A DNA stretch of 64,000 nucleotides from Panax quinquefolius (taxonomy: Eukaryota > Streptophyta > Magnoliopsida > Apiales > Araliaceae), in NCBI GenBank assembly GCA_020205615.1, contig CM035160.1, positions 7,919,466 to 7,983,465 of the forward strand, written 5' to 3'. Under the pieces are notes generated by a model. The model did no database searches. It was given only the letters and a program-made list of their open reading frames with translations, and had not been told where the DNA came from. Positions 23,748 to 36,269 of the stretch are shown in pieces (the first letter of the stretch is position 1; each line of letters begins with the position of its first letter). A program made the position numbers and the translations under genes.

Positions 23748-24885
23748 CTACTCAGACTCACTCCGGCAAAGCCTCCTTAGAGTTATGGAAGTTCTCCTCT
23801 TCTGATCAATGGTTTGCCCTTCCCACCTCTGATTTCCGGGCTTCCGATTGATCTCAGGCTTCCAAAAGTAGCGTGCTTCTCCCCACATAAGGACAAGCGA
23901 CCCTGGGGTCAAATATACTGGAACCTTTATCAACAATGGATCGCAATTACCTACCGCTCCAAGACTACAGGCTTCAGTTTCAACCCGGCTGAAATGCATC
24001 ACACAGGATGATTCCAGGGAGACAATTGCAATCCCATCTTCAAAGCGCATAAGATCAACATGTGCACAAATTCCCTGCACAGCAATATGAAGACTAGGGG
24101 TGTCATCTCAACTTGCAAGAAATGGGCAAATAAAATCTCTACAAGGAATTCTATATGCATAATTTCAAATGAAAAACTTCTTTCTTAAATACCAAGAAAA
24201 AGGTTCAAAAACTTGTAGCAGGCTGAAGAGGAAACGTGATGCAATAATCTTCTCTGTGGAATGTTTTGTTAAGAGGATCCTTCAGGACAATATTGACCCC
24301 CACAAGGCTACAACTTTTACATTTAAATTTTTATACTGCTCTAAACATTCTACCATGTCCACAAAAAGCATTATTACTGCATAACTGAAATTGTGAAAGA
24401 TGTCTAAAATGAAAATTTACTAAAATATCTGTTGTGCCCAAGTTATATCTTGGCTATTACTAAAACTATTTGGATTGTAAGCTTACTTTCATCAATTAAA
24501 AGGGAGATATGTTATGTTATGTTCAGCAAATTATGATTAGGATCAGTTTACAAGAAAACATGTGGTACCACTATTTTCAAATTTCTGAGTTATACGTAGT
24601 AATATTATGATATCCAGTGGTTTATGCTACTACGATCCAACAAAATACTAATATGTGTGCTCTGATGTGTGCGGGTAAGGGTATGGATGCGTACACAGAC
24701 ATACATGTAGCATCACTGAGCAACTAAGACTTGAAAGAGTAAATTCATGGAAAAGATTAAAACTACACAGATACTTTAAGCCTCCCCCAACCCCAGCCCC
24801 CAAAAAAAACTCGTTTTGCCCAAAAAAAAGACTGAAAAGAAGAAGTAAATGTGCCCAAGGTATCTCTTACTTTGTCCAAAACACC

Positions 24886-24952
<67 letters not shown>

Positions 24953-27900
24953 CATAAGTCCACCATAAATCAGTACCCTAGAGCCACACGAACTGATTGT
25001 GGCATCACTCACATCACTCCAAAGAGTAAGAATACCATCAACCGTTACTAATACTATACATTGAAGTAACAAATGGATCACCAACTCCCAGGTCTTCCTA
25101 TACACTGGAGTAGGACTGTCAATGGGACTGAATTTTGATCAAATCAAATCATAATCTGACCCAATATGATCCACCAAGTATGATAATGGATCAATAATTT
25201 GATTCATCATGTAATGGATCATTGATTTCCCTATGATCCACTTGATTCAACAATACGGATCATGATCCAAATCGATCCATTTCAAAAAAAAATATTTGTA
25301 CAATTATTTTAATTTATATAATGTTATTATTTATAAAAGTTTATTAACATACGAAAAAATTCACTTAATCTCTCTAAAATTTTTTATCTTTTCACTTTAA
25401 TTTTTTTCAACTTTCTCACACTAAATTTTTTCACTCTCTATCTAAAAATTTCAATTTTTTCAAGTTTAAAAGGAATCATATAGACTTTAAAATGTGAATT
25501 ATATGCACGTAGTTATCATTTAAAATATATTTCATCCTTTTAAAATACAAAGTAAAAATTTTGTATACATCTAGCTTACTATCATTTAGAACATATTCTC
25601 TTGGTTCCAAAGTGGATAACAATTTCTAATGTTAATTTATAACTTTTTAAAAATTCACGATTTGTTTAAATTTAAAAATAATAAATACTCCCTCCGTCCC
25701 AAAATAAAAGTCCTTATTACTATTTTGGGTTGTCCCATGTTAAATGTCCACTTTCTTTTAATAACCAAACTTTTACACATTTTTTCCTATTATGCCCGTA
25801 GCATTAAATATCTCATACTTTTCTTATTTAATGACATTATTATGGACAATTTTGTCATTTTATTCCTCTTTTTAATAACTTTTTTAAAAGTCCACGAGAA
25901 TTTTATCCGAGAAATTAGGAAAATAATTACACAATTAGATGAACAAATTATAATTTGAAGAAAATTTTATGAAGTTAATTTAACTTTTTTAAATTCACGA
26001 TTTATGTAAATTTTAAAAATAATAATTAACTACAAAATTGGAGGAACAAATTGTAATTTAAAGAAAAATAATACATTCACCATAATAAAGTAGAAGGCCA
26101 ATTTGGTGAATTTAAGAAATGTTAAAATATTGTCAAATAAAAATAAGGAATGTTAGATTGTTATGCCTGTAATAATTGTATATAGAAAGCACAAATTTGA
26201 GATTTAGAAGAATAGTTTAGACAATGCAATATTGCAAATAGATACTAGGGTGAGTAATTAACTGGGAGGGGTGCCAAAGTAGGACGTGTAAGGAGAAGAG
26301 AGAATCAATCATGTAAGCTGAAGAGCTGGCCTGAAAGCAGGGGAAAAAAAGAAGGTGATTTTGTTTCGATTGATCTAGAGTAAATAGTAATATAACGGAA
26401 GTGGGACAAATCAAATCAGATCCATGATTTGACCCATTTAAAATATTGATCGAATGGATCAACTTATCACAAATCAACAAATAAATGAGTTGGAGCTTTG
26501 ATCCAATAAATTATATTGGAACAAATCAAATAAGGATCAAGATTTGGCTCATTGACAACCCTACACTGGAGTAGCAGGTTTACATGTTTTCCTAGACAAT
26601 GCCAACAGGCTTCTAAAATATAATTTTGAAGTCCTACTTGAATCAAAATTTGTTCAATCCATTGCATACATTTTTTCAGTTTAATAAAGAATACATCTAG
26701 TAACTTTTTAGAACCTTTTGAAACTCTTTTTTTGTTGTGCAAAATGTGATACCTAAGGGATTGTAGTTATGATTACTAAGCTTTGTCTTTAAATCTGAAC
26801 TTCTCTACCTGATCTCTCGTTCCTTTTCATCCCATCAGAAAATCCTAGGAACAAGTCTCCTACAAGTATGATTGAACATAGCACAACAGCAGAACCCCAA
26901 ACAGAATTATTGACATATTATATTCCTATTTTGAGCCTTTGCCCCTAATCTACATGTATTTCACACACCAAAAATCCACTAAATTCACTAACTTCTGCAC
27001 CACAAAATAAAAAAATAAATAGATACTCAGCCCTAAAGATTCTTCACCGCTACCTAGAAAATCATTTACATTCTAGCTTGTAGAATAATGTCTCCAGGCT
27101 TATCCTTCATCGTTTGAACCTCCTCATCTAAGAATTTCAACCCACCACGCCCCTTCTAGTAACTTATTTATCACAAAGACTACAAATGGATCATCTTCTT
27201 GAAGATTTAGGTAAGTAAATCTGTCATCATATGTAGCTTGATTACAGAATAAAATAGAAAAGAAAGTAATTTTTTAATATGACACTTTGGAAGAAATTAT
27301 ATGTAAACTGGAAATTTTAATCGAAATGATGTACATAAATAGAGAGATGTGCTATTTTTTATTAAGCCACAAGTTGGTGTGGCTGTGCATGCGGAGGACG
27401 GGGGAGTTCGAAAGGGAATCAGTGTCAAGTTGAGAAATCAACTAGATCATATTGAATGAGAAAAAGTAAATTGACAGAAACAAATCGAATTTTAAAACAT
27501 AACGCACCTCACCTGGTTGGTAGATGTTCACAATAAGTTGATCAAAAAGTGGCTCCCTCCATAATAAATCTGGTGGAAATAGACAGGCTTCTTTGTCCTT
27601 GTCACAATCCGCTGTGTCCATTGGTTCAGAAAGACAATCACTAAACTGAATAAGTTCTTTAATGGAACTAGAAATTTCAGTTGCCCATGCTGGGAGATGT
27701 CCAAACCTCATAGCCTGCAATGAAAGGAACGCATGACATTAAGCCTCCATAACTAACAATCTAACATAGGCTAGTATATGTACTTAAGCCATTCTTTCAG
27801 GACGGAGGTAGTATATGTTCAAGTCATACGTAAACTGTAGATTCCCTATTTAACACCAGATATTCAGATATGTCAAACCTGATTGTGAGAAGCTTCAGTG

Positions 27901-28742
27901 AACCATCCTTCTGCATCAACAAATAGTAAATCAACATAAATGAGACTTCAGCATGATAAGATTTTTCTTATTTAGCGATAAACAACTAAAACATAAATGC
28001 ATTACATTACATATCTGTGACAAGTAAATTTTAGGAGAAGTGTAGCTACACAGTTTCTAGGCACCTGAACCTACTTTGATCTTTGTCTTTCCATCAATTA
28101 TTCAACTAATCAATCATTCATTATCCTCAGCTTGCATTCTACTGCGGATTCTTGTTCAAACATAAAAATATAAAAGAATAAAGTATATTCAAAATGTATA
28201 CCTTGCATCCATCCATTCTAAACACTTAATGAGCACATTCACTATTACCTAGTTAACTCCCACACCTACGTCCCAAAATAAAAGTCCACATTTCCATTTT
28301 TATGCACCCAAATATAACTTTTTAAAATTGCCTCATTCTATCAATTACAATTATCAGTTCATATAATAGCCAAACTAATTGGGACTAGTATGCTTTATTA
28401 ATTTCATTCACTTCAAATCCGAACAATTAAATCAGCTCACAAGTTGCATACAAATGCAACCATTATTAAGCATATAACCAAACAATTGAGGAAAAATGGT
28501 GGATCTTTTTCAATTTCTGAGAGCAAAGAAGACTGTTGTCGAAGAGAGATAAAATTTCTGCATAACCATAAGCCCTTGATCTCAGTGATTCGTTCCCAGT
28601 TAGGGTTTTCCCCAAATATGGACTCCGATTCCTCAAAGTTGGTCGATTTTCCAAAGTCGATCTGCGGCTCTTCTTGTGGCTCGCTTTCGCTATCTGATGA
28701 CTCGCCAAAGGCATCCCTGAGACGGGCTTTATGCTCCTCCAT
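23748..28742 (-). CDS. AlkB-homologue 2OG-Fe(II) dioxygenase, probably defective
   Basis: Related to plant ALKBH8-like proteins, which oxidatively demethylate nucleic acids. Four exons, minus strand: 28505-28742, 27879-27910, 27508-27714, 23748-24074, giving 267 residues in phase. Landmarks: acidic N-terminus, LRQQSSLLSEIEK, EGWFTEASHNQ, AMRFGHLPAWATE, IYQPGE, then the iron site HVD (His164, Asp166) in GICAHVDLMRFEDG, PGSLVLMWGEARYFW, and RRTSITLRRL, where the two arginines bind 2-oxoglutarate. Oddities: the second iron-binding His expected after FWK is Pro232, and intron 1 begins AT (28504-28503) not GT, with no other GT donor able to restore frame. Both suggest loss of function. Intron 3 is 3.4 kb and holds a CT repeat and a hAT element. 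Assignment to the AlkB family is firm; the exact subgroup is not. Confidence 0.8.
24889..24950. repeat. (CT)n microsatellite
   Basis: About 31 uninterrupted TC units in intron 3 of the AlkB gene. Confidence 0.97.
25111..26563. mobile_element. Non-autonomous hAT element
   Basis: Ends TAGGACTGTCAATG and CATTGACAACCCTA are inverted repeats, flanked by a perfect 8-bp duplication CACTGGAG (25103-25110 and 26564-26571), the hAT signature. 1453 bp, no transposase. The subterminal parts are dense in GATCAAATC/GGATCA-type motifs. It contains one Stowaway-like terminus CTCCCTCCGTCCCAAAAT at about 25687 whose other end is missing. It sits in intron 3 of the AlkB gene. Confidence 0.92.
28262..28440. repeat. 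Degraded Stowaway fragment
   Basis: ACGTCCCAAAATAAAAGTCC near 28269 matches the terminus seen at 25693 within the hAT element. No matching second end was found; the far edge is uncertain. It lies in intron 1 of the AlkB gene. Confidence 0.4.
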
Positions 28743-29831
28743 TACTGCATTTCTGTTTACTCGTCTTGTGCTCTTTGCTTACTGTTTTTCTTATTCTATT
28801 TTCTCCGGCTCTTATTTTTTATTTGTTGTCATAAAATGGCAGAAAAATTTAAGCCTAAAAAAAATAATATTACGTGCATCAAATGATGTGATCTGAGAGG
28901 TTTTGATAATATCTATTATTATATATACTAAATCTTAAATCACAAAGATACGTGTTTCGTATATCGACGTATACGCGTTTTATAAATTCAACATCCTCAT
29001 TCATCTTAAATAATTTTAATTATGTCCCAATTATCTTAATTATATCCTATCCTTTTTAAATTATGAAAAAAATAATAACAAACCAATTATCTTAATTATA
29101 TCCTATCCTTTTTAAAATTATGAATAAATAATAACAAACTAAGTAGAATTTAATCTATTCAACAACCAATGAGCAAAATTTTATATGGATAAATCTTCCT
29201 AACTAATTAGAGTTTGAAATAATGTTAATGATCACCTGACCTAATCCTCCATGCATATATATATATATATATATATATATTAATCAGGCTAATTATTTAT
29301 TCTCATAAGTGAATAGTAACTATGGCTTCTTCTTCTTCACAGTCAATTTTCCTCTTCTTTTCTGTTTTGTCTCTCTGTCTTCCTTCTATTATATACACAC
29401 ATTATTACTTACAGGTTACAGTTATATGCAGGAGTGTGAAACATAACCCATAAGCGGTTTCATTGGTTTGCCTATTTTCTAAATTTTTAGATATTATGTG
29501 CTAAATTTTGAGATTATTGCATTTGCATTTGCATTTGCATTTGAGATTATCACTTAATTTGCCACTAGCTTAAAAGCAATAGTCATATATTTAGAGTGTA
29601 ATGCACAAATCAGTAAACTCTCACCACTACTTTCTATAATGTATATTCATTTGTTTTTCATTTGACCATCGCACAATAATATACTATTTTCTTATTATAT
29701 TTTAATTTATTAATTGTATGCACACATTTATTATTAAAAATTTGAATAATTCCGTCGCAACACGGAGGTTTGTACTTAGTTTTATAAAATAACCAATTAT
29801 AATAGTTAGTACTTAAATAATACTCCTTTTA
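28743..29831. other. Intergenic, AlkB gene to the nested element
   Basis: Promoter side of the AlkB gene, then AT-rich DNA. AATTATCTTAATTATATCCTATCC occurs twice (near 29030 and 29085; key word TATATCCTATCCTTTTTAAA). A (TA)n run is at 29257-29280 and a GCATTT hexamer repeat (4 units) near 29519-29543. No gene seen. Confidence 0.5.
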
Positions 29832-29840
29832 AAACAAAAT

Positions 29841-29998
29841 TGCAAAACTAATGATTTGTTGGATCATTAAGTAACTGAACTAATTAAAATTATAAAATCG
29901 GATTATTCTGTCAAATTCGACTAACAGACGTTACACTAATATCTGACGTGGACTTAAAAAAAGAAAAGAAAAAGAAAAAGAAAAAGAAAATGACATGG
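29841..29998 (-). repeat. Left TIR of the Pack-MULE-like element (R1c)
   Basis: Inverse of the right end at 50443-50570 and of R1a at 500-735. Includes the inverse of GTCCACGTCAG and an (AAAAAG)n run at about 29957-29990, ending at GACATGGCC. Confidence 0.65.
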
Positions 29999-30163
29999 CC
30001 AAGGAAAGCTACGCTCATTTTTTTTTCGGGCAAAGGTGCAAAAAAACCCCTAATGTTTACACGGATGTCCCACTTCCACCCTAAACTAATTTTTTTTTCA
30101 AAAGTACCCTTAACATTACATTTTTGGGTCGCTTCTGCCCCTGCCGTTAAGAAAAGACAAACG

Positions 30164-32684
30164 TGTGACGCCCCCAAAATTAGGTATACATCATCCATCT
30201 TGAGTAGTCGACATCGGTAGTAATTTAAATTTAACTTACTTAATATAATATAAGCGCAGGTATACTGATACGACATAAATCGTGAGTTTGAATACAAATA
30301 TTGTCTACTAGATATTATACAAACTCAAAAGGAGTCCTCATTACAATTATTATCACACTATTTCACGTAATAGTGAGGACTACTAATGTTATCCTCCTCG
30401 ACAATTACTCCGCTCTCCGACTCGTCCCAAATATGTTCTCATTTCTCAAGGAATAAAGGAAAGAAAGGTGAGCTCAACTAGCCCAAGAAGAAATATTATG
30501 ACTAAGATAATGCGTAATAAATTATCAATAGCCTTCAACAAAGGTTAAACCGATAAAATATAATAAACATCAAGTTTAATCTGCAATGAACAAGCGATCC
30601 ATTAAAAGAGTCAGTAGAAAATAAAATCTACTATCTTTTATGATTTAAAAGGTTTTTCATCATCATTATAAATTTGAGACTCACTTTTAATAAATATTCC
30701 ACATCATCGAATCACCCCGTATTACTGGCCCAAGGATATTCTTTAGTATCACGACCACAATTATTCATGCGACTACGGGCCAAGAATATTTGTGTATTCA
30801 TTAATGGTCATGATCATGCCAACAACTCGTCATCAATCCACTACGGACCCTTTGAGGATTTTTACCACGTCATTTGTAACATTACGGTCATGATTACACC
30901 GAATAGTCTCTCGGTCATAATCATATACCAAGTCCATCTACGCACTACAAAGCCATGATGACTTTCAACATAATACAAAACACATGAGGATGATGATGAC
31001 AATGATATAAGAATTGATAAAACAAGTTCAAGAATTAATTTATCTAGGAACCAATAACATCCAAACTGGTCAACATGATCTTTGCTTTGTAAGTAAAATT
31101 CAAGAATCTTTGAGAAGAATATTTTTATGAAAGGATCTTTGGATGAAGCGCAAATATCGAGGATATTCCACTAATTTCATGGAGTATAAAGTCAAAGTTT
31201 TAACTTAACCGGGTATAATAAAGAATGGAATAACAAAAGAAATCACCACGCATGCGATAGCCTCGCATACGCAGTTATTCCAACAAAATAATAAATAACG
31301 GAACCGGTCCCAAAGTAAACGCATGCAGACGGATGATGTTCCAACAGAATAATAAAGAATGGAACCAGTCCGGTGTAAAACACATGACATGTGATGTTCC
31401 AACGTAATAATAGAAGAATGTCAACAAGTATAGGGTGATCATGATACAAAGTTATTCCAACAAAATAATAAGTAATGGAATAACAACAGCTTCTCTTCAT
31501 GAATAAGAAAGAATAACACCCCTTACTTTTGGTAGGAGATTGAATATTGCAAGAGTGTAGTAACAAAATACTCTTCTTCTTTCTCTTTATTCTCTATACT
31601 TTATCTCTCTAAAGCTTGAATGAATTAAGTGAAAATAATGAAGCACTTGAGCCCTCTATTTATAGAAGATTTCTAGCTTAAGCACCTACCATGTGAAAAA
31701 GCGAGTGGCTTCGATTGACCCAGTGATGTGAAAAGAAAAGTGGTTCGACGCCAAGAATGTGAAACGACAAGTGGTTCGATCATTTTGTAATGTGAAACGA
31801 CAAGTGGTTTGGCAGTAATGTGAAACGCAGCAAGTGGTTTGACGTCTGGTAAAAGTAATTACTATTGACGAAGGTAATTACTATTCACAAGGGTAATTAC
31901 TTATTATTGAAGGTAATTACTTATTGACGAAGGTAAATACTATCGACGAAGGTAAATACTATCGACGAAGGTAATTACTATTCACAAAGGTAATTACTAT
32001 CGACGAAGAGACTCTTAGATGATGACATATGGGCCCCCATAAAAAATAATCAAACTTACCACAAACGTCTCATATAATGTACTCTTTATATACATTAAGG
32101 ATTGAATAAATATTACCACAAATCATTTTATTTTTAATCAACACATTTTAATCTTTCAACAATTATTAATCATTTATAACTTGTCGTCTCAATTAATAAT
32201 ATAACATATTATACTGATGGTAATTTGTGACAATAATTGAATCAATAATATAAGAGATATGATCGCAAAGAATTATCATGTGAATAATTGAAAGCATAAA
32301 TTGGTGACTTCTCACGTAAGCATCAATAATCAATACCGTGTGTGCTACTATGCAACCACGCCAGATTATACTACTTTACCACCGGGTAATTCAACAGTTT
32401 TAATCAGAACACCTCGTAGTTATTTTTATAAAATATTTTTGTCGTTTTCTCGATCCGGCAATAATTACATTATGGGGTCCACCAATGATTGAGTAGTTGT
32501 CTGAATATTCCCTAACAAAAAAATATATTCCCCAACCAAACGAATATTTTATAACAACTTTCATACTTTGCAAAATTTATAAATATTACCCACAACTATA
32601 ACATTATATCAAATTTATTCTGTAATATTCAAAAATAATATTTATAGAAAATTCATCTTTATTTATAATAGTTGGGGTCTTACA
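30164..32684 (-). repeat. Gypsy LTR, copy A (3' LTR of the minus-strand element)
   Basis: Plus strand runs from TGTGACGCCCCCAAAAT to GGGGTCTTACA. It directly abuts the purine-rich tract (inverse of CCTCCCTTCTT at 32686-32696) of the minus-strand gypsy element, as a 3' LTR should. It contains three sets of tandem repeats: TTCCAACAAAATAATAA-type units (31275-31495), GTGAAACGACAAGTGGTT-type units (31690-31850) and GGTAATTACTAT-type units (31850-32010). Pairs with copy D; bases flanking A and D are AAACG and AATCG, a near target duplication. Confidence 0.75.
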
Positions 32685-35390
32685 ACCTCCCTTCTTATGA
32701 AATTTCTTCCTCGAATTAGTAGAATGCGATTCTGTATGTCAAGAGGTAAGGATACCTTGATTTCATTTCGATTTTAACTCCCAAGTCATTTCCTCAACAT
32801 CGTGGTTCCTCCACAAAACTTTGACTTGAGGTATAACCTTGGAGCGTAGAATATGTTCCTTCTTATCCAAAATTTGAACAGAACCTCTTCATACGTCAAA
32901 TCTTCCGCTATTTCGTCGGTTCTAACTCAATAATATGATTCGGTCTTTCACATATTTACGTAACATAGATATGTGAAAAACGTTATGAACACGAGACATA
33001 TTTGGCGGTAGAAGCAAGTCTATAGCCCACGATTCCTACTCGATCGAGGATTAAAATGGACCAGATGAATCGAGGATTAAGTTTTCCTCTCTTTCCAAAT
33101 CTTGTAACTCCTTTCCATGGAAGCGACTCTTAACAACACACGATCTCCTATATCGAATTCCACGTCCTTTCGATGAAGATCAACATAACTCTTTTTGTCG
33201 ATTTTGTGAGGTTTTTATACGTTGTCGGATCGTTTGAATCTTTTCCGTAGTCATACGTACCAACTCCGGTCCCAACAACGTTGCTTCACCCACCTCATCC
33301 CAAAGATATCTTTGAATCGACACTTTCTTCCATACAACGCTCGAATGGAGCCATGCCAATACTTAACGATAATCTGTTGTTGTAGGAAAACTCCACCAAT
33401 GGTAAGAACTTGTCCCAACTCCTTGAAATCAAGGACACGTAGTCTTAATAGATCTTCAAGAGTTTGAATAGTCCTCTTCGATTGTCCGTCCGTCTGAGGA
33501 TGATATCTTAGAGCTAAATCGTAAGTCTGTGCCCATATCTTTTTGCAAACTAACCCAAAATCGTGAAGTGAATCTTGGGTCTCGATCGAACTATGGATAC
33601 TGGCGTACCATGCGGTCTTACAATCTCGTTTATGTACATACTGAAGCAAAGACGTTCAAGTGTATAAGTTTCTCGTATCGGTAAGAAATGAGCAGAACTT
33701 GGTCAATCTATCAACAATGACCCAAATCGCATCAATGCCTTGAGAAACCTTAGGAAGACCGTAGAATTGAAATCCATGGTAATGTGCTCCCACTTCCATT
33801 CGGAATTTCAAGTGGTTGCAATGGACCTTTTGGTACTTGATGCTCCGCTTTAACTCGTTGACAAGTTAGACACCTTGAGATAAACAAATGCCATATCTCT
33901 CTCTATATCGCTGCTCCACCAAAATATATACGCCGAATATCATGATACATTTTGGTACTCCCGTGATGGATTGCAAATGGTGTGTTGTCATACCTCCATC
34001 GTGATATTATACTTTAAATCGTGGTCGTTAGAACACAAAAGTCCGGAGTTGACTCAAGTATTCCTTCTTCATCGATTCTTGCTTCCTGCATAACACCTTC
34101 TTGCACTTTCTTCCTCATACACATCACCTCCGTGTCCAGTAGCTTGAGCGACTTTAACTTTATCGATTAAAGTCGGCTTACTTTCAGATACTCGCTTATC
34201 ATCACATGCGTCCCTAGAGTTTTTAACTCTATCTCCATCCTTCTGCAAGTCACACAAAATGGGTCTTTGTGTTGACAATAACGCACTCGCATTGCTTACA
34301 TCGATCTTACGCTTTCAATCGTCGCCTACCACGTTCGCTTTTTCTAGGATGGTATTGGATGGTATGATCATAATCTTTCAACTGCTCAAGCCAATGTCGT
34401 TGTCGCGTGTTGAGTTCCTTTTGAGTGAAGAAATATTTGAGGCTTTTATGATCCGTAAAGATCTCCACTTTCTCCCCATACAAGTAATGCCTCCAAATTT
34501 TAAGTCTGAAGACAATACGGTGTCAACTCTAGATCATGAGTAGGATAATTCCTCTCATATTCTTTGAGTTGTCATGAGGCATAAAGCTATAACTTTTCCA
34601 TGTTGCATGAGAACACATCCCAACCCTTTGCCTCAAGCATCACCAGAGATGACAAATCCTCCGAGCCGATGGTATCATGTCGAACAGTCTTTGAAATAAG
34701 TCTCCTCTTGAGTTCTTGAAAACTCCTCTCACATTCTTCGCTCCAACCAAACTTTGTATCTTTTTCGAGTCACCGGTGTGTGTCGATGGAGTAGCGATTC
34801 GAGAAAATCCTTCCACGAATCTCCGATAATAACCAAATAAACCGAGAAAGCTACGTTTCTTGGTCCTTTGATTTAGGTTGTTCCCACTTTGAATAGCTTT
34901 AATCTTTCTTTGGGTCAATGGATATTCCATGACTTGATACCACGTGCCCAAGGAATGCTACTTCTTCAAGCCGAACTCACATTTCTTCAACTTGGCATAA
35001 AGCTTATATTCACGAAGCTTTTGGAGTGTCGACCTCAAGTGTTGCTCATGATCTTCACGGCTTTTGGAATAAATAAGGATGTCATCAATAAAGACGACCA
35101 CAAAGTGATCTAAATATTCCTCAATACTCGGTTCATCATATCCATGAAGGCGGCCAGGGAGCATTGTCAATCCAAAGGACATGACTAAGAATTCATAATT
35201 CCGTCTGGGAGTTCGAAAGTCGCTTTTGGAATGTCGGTGATTCTAATCTTCAATTGGTGATATCCTAACGAAGATCAATCTTTGAAAAGAATTTGGCTCC
35301 TTACTGGGGTCAAACATGTCATCAATACGTGGCAATGGATACCTATTTTTGATGGTGACATGATTCAACTCCCGATCATACCAGTCAACA
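32685..35390 (-). pseudogene. Ty3/gypsy pol relic (chromovirus-like)
   Basis: Minus-strand polyprotein in many broken frames. From right to left: reverse transcriptase (35390-34950) with the FIDDILIYS active-site block; RNase H start with GYYRRFVEGFS (about 34840-34810); a long stretch that has lost its frame; the zinc-binding start of integrase (about 33960-33850, LTCQRVKAEHQVPKGP); the integrase core (33650-33250) with YHPQTDGQSKRT; and a C-terminal part (33200-32700) ending FEEEI with the WRNHDVEEMTWE-like block of chromodomain-type gypsy elements. Many frameshifts and stops; dead. The clade (Tekay/Del-like) is inferred from that C-terminal block and the primer-binding site. Confidence 0.85.
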
Positions 35391-36269
35391 ATTCAACTTT
35401 TGCACTACTGGCCAAAGAGAACCTATGGTCACAATCATACCAATAATCTACCCATCTTTACACTCAAGTCAAAGAGAAATATCATCATTAGGGTTATAAG
35501 AATGTTATATAAAAATAATATAATCAAAACATGGTTTTAATTTCAAGAGTAAGATTCATAAATCAACGATAATTTGGTCAGAGAAGAAACCAATTTGTTG
35601 TGAATAGTACCCCGTATTCGTACATAGTCCCGTATACGTGCATAGTAACCTCGACACGAAAAGATAAAGTTTTATAATAAAATTCATATCTATATTTATA
35701 ACACCTTAATCCAAATGTTATAAATCACTTAGAAATCTCATAATCTAATATTATTAAGATTATAATAATATTTTAATCATTTCTCAAACTTATAAACAAT
35801 TTAATTAAATTGTTTACACTTTACTAATTAATGCATTTAATCATCATAAAATGTCAAACTCATAAAATTTCATCATCATTAACCAAAACCTCATAAAAAA
35901 TCAGCATATCTCTATATATGATTCTCAAGCCAATAAATCATATTTTCCAATTTTCTTACTTCACATAACATATTTAATTCATTTACTATTTTTCATATGG
36001 CCAAAACCAATTTAATATTTAAACATTTATCATAAATTGTACTTTTATCCAAAAATTCAAATTCACAGAAGTACAATCGATATTATATAGATGTATTCTC
36101 AATAAAATTTCATCAATTTTGGAGTTAACTGCAAGGAGTTATAAATAGTTACTTTTAAAATAGTCTTTTCTCAAAAATCCATAACTCCTAATCTATACAT
36201 CCAAAAATACCTCAAAATAATCATAGTGGTGTAAAATTCAAGAATGATCAAAACATGGATACAATCAAT
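35391..36269. repeat. Diverged LTR sequence left of solo LTR C
   Basis: The last ~70 bases (from about 36201, CATCCAAAAATACCTCAAAA) match LTR copy B and continue, across solo LTR C, into 39057 onward. The part before that is AT-rich, with only scattered LTR-like words such as GTGAATAGTACCC, and its origin is unclear. Confidence 0.5.

Noticed and set aside
24776..25105. Open frame with a long Arg-Glu repeat
   Set aside because: It is only the translation of the (CT)n microsatellite in an intron.
29911..30297. Open frames of about 90-130 residues on both strands
   Set aside because: They run across a TIR, a poly-A/G repeat and an LTR edge; low-complexity runs explain them.
31205..32010. CRISPR-like or centromeric satellite array
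   Set aside because: Units are irregular, lack unique spacers, and occur at matching places in a second LTR copy, so they are LTR-internal repeats.
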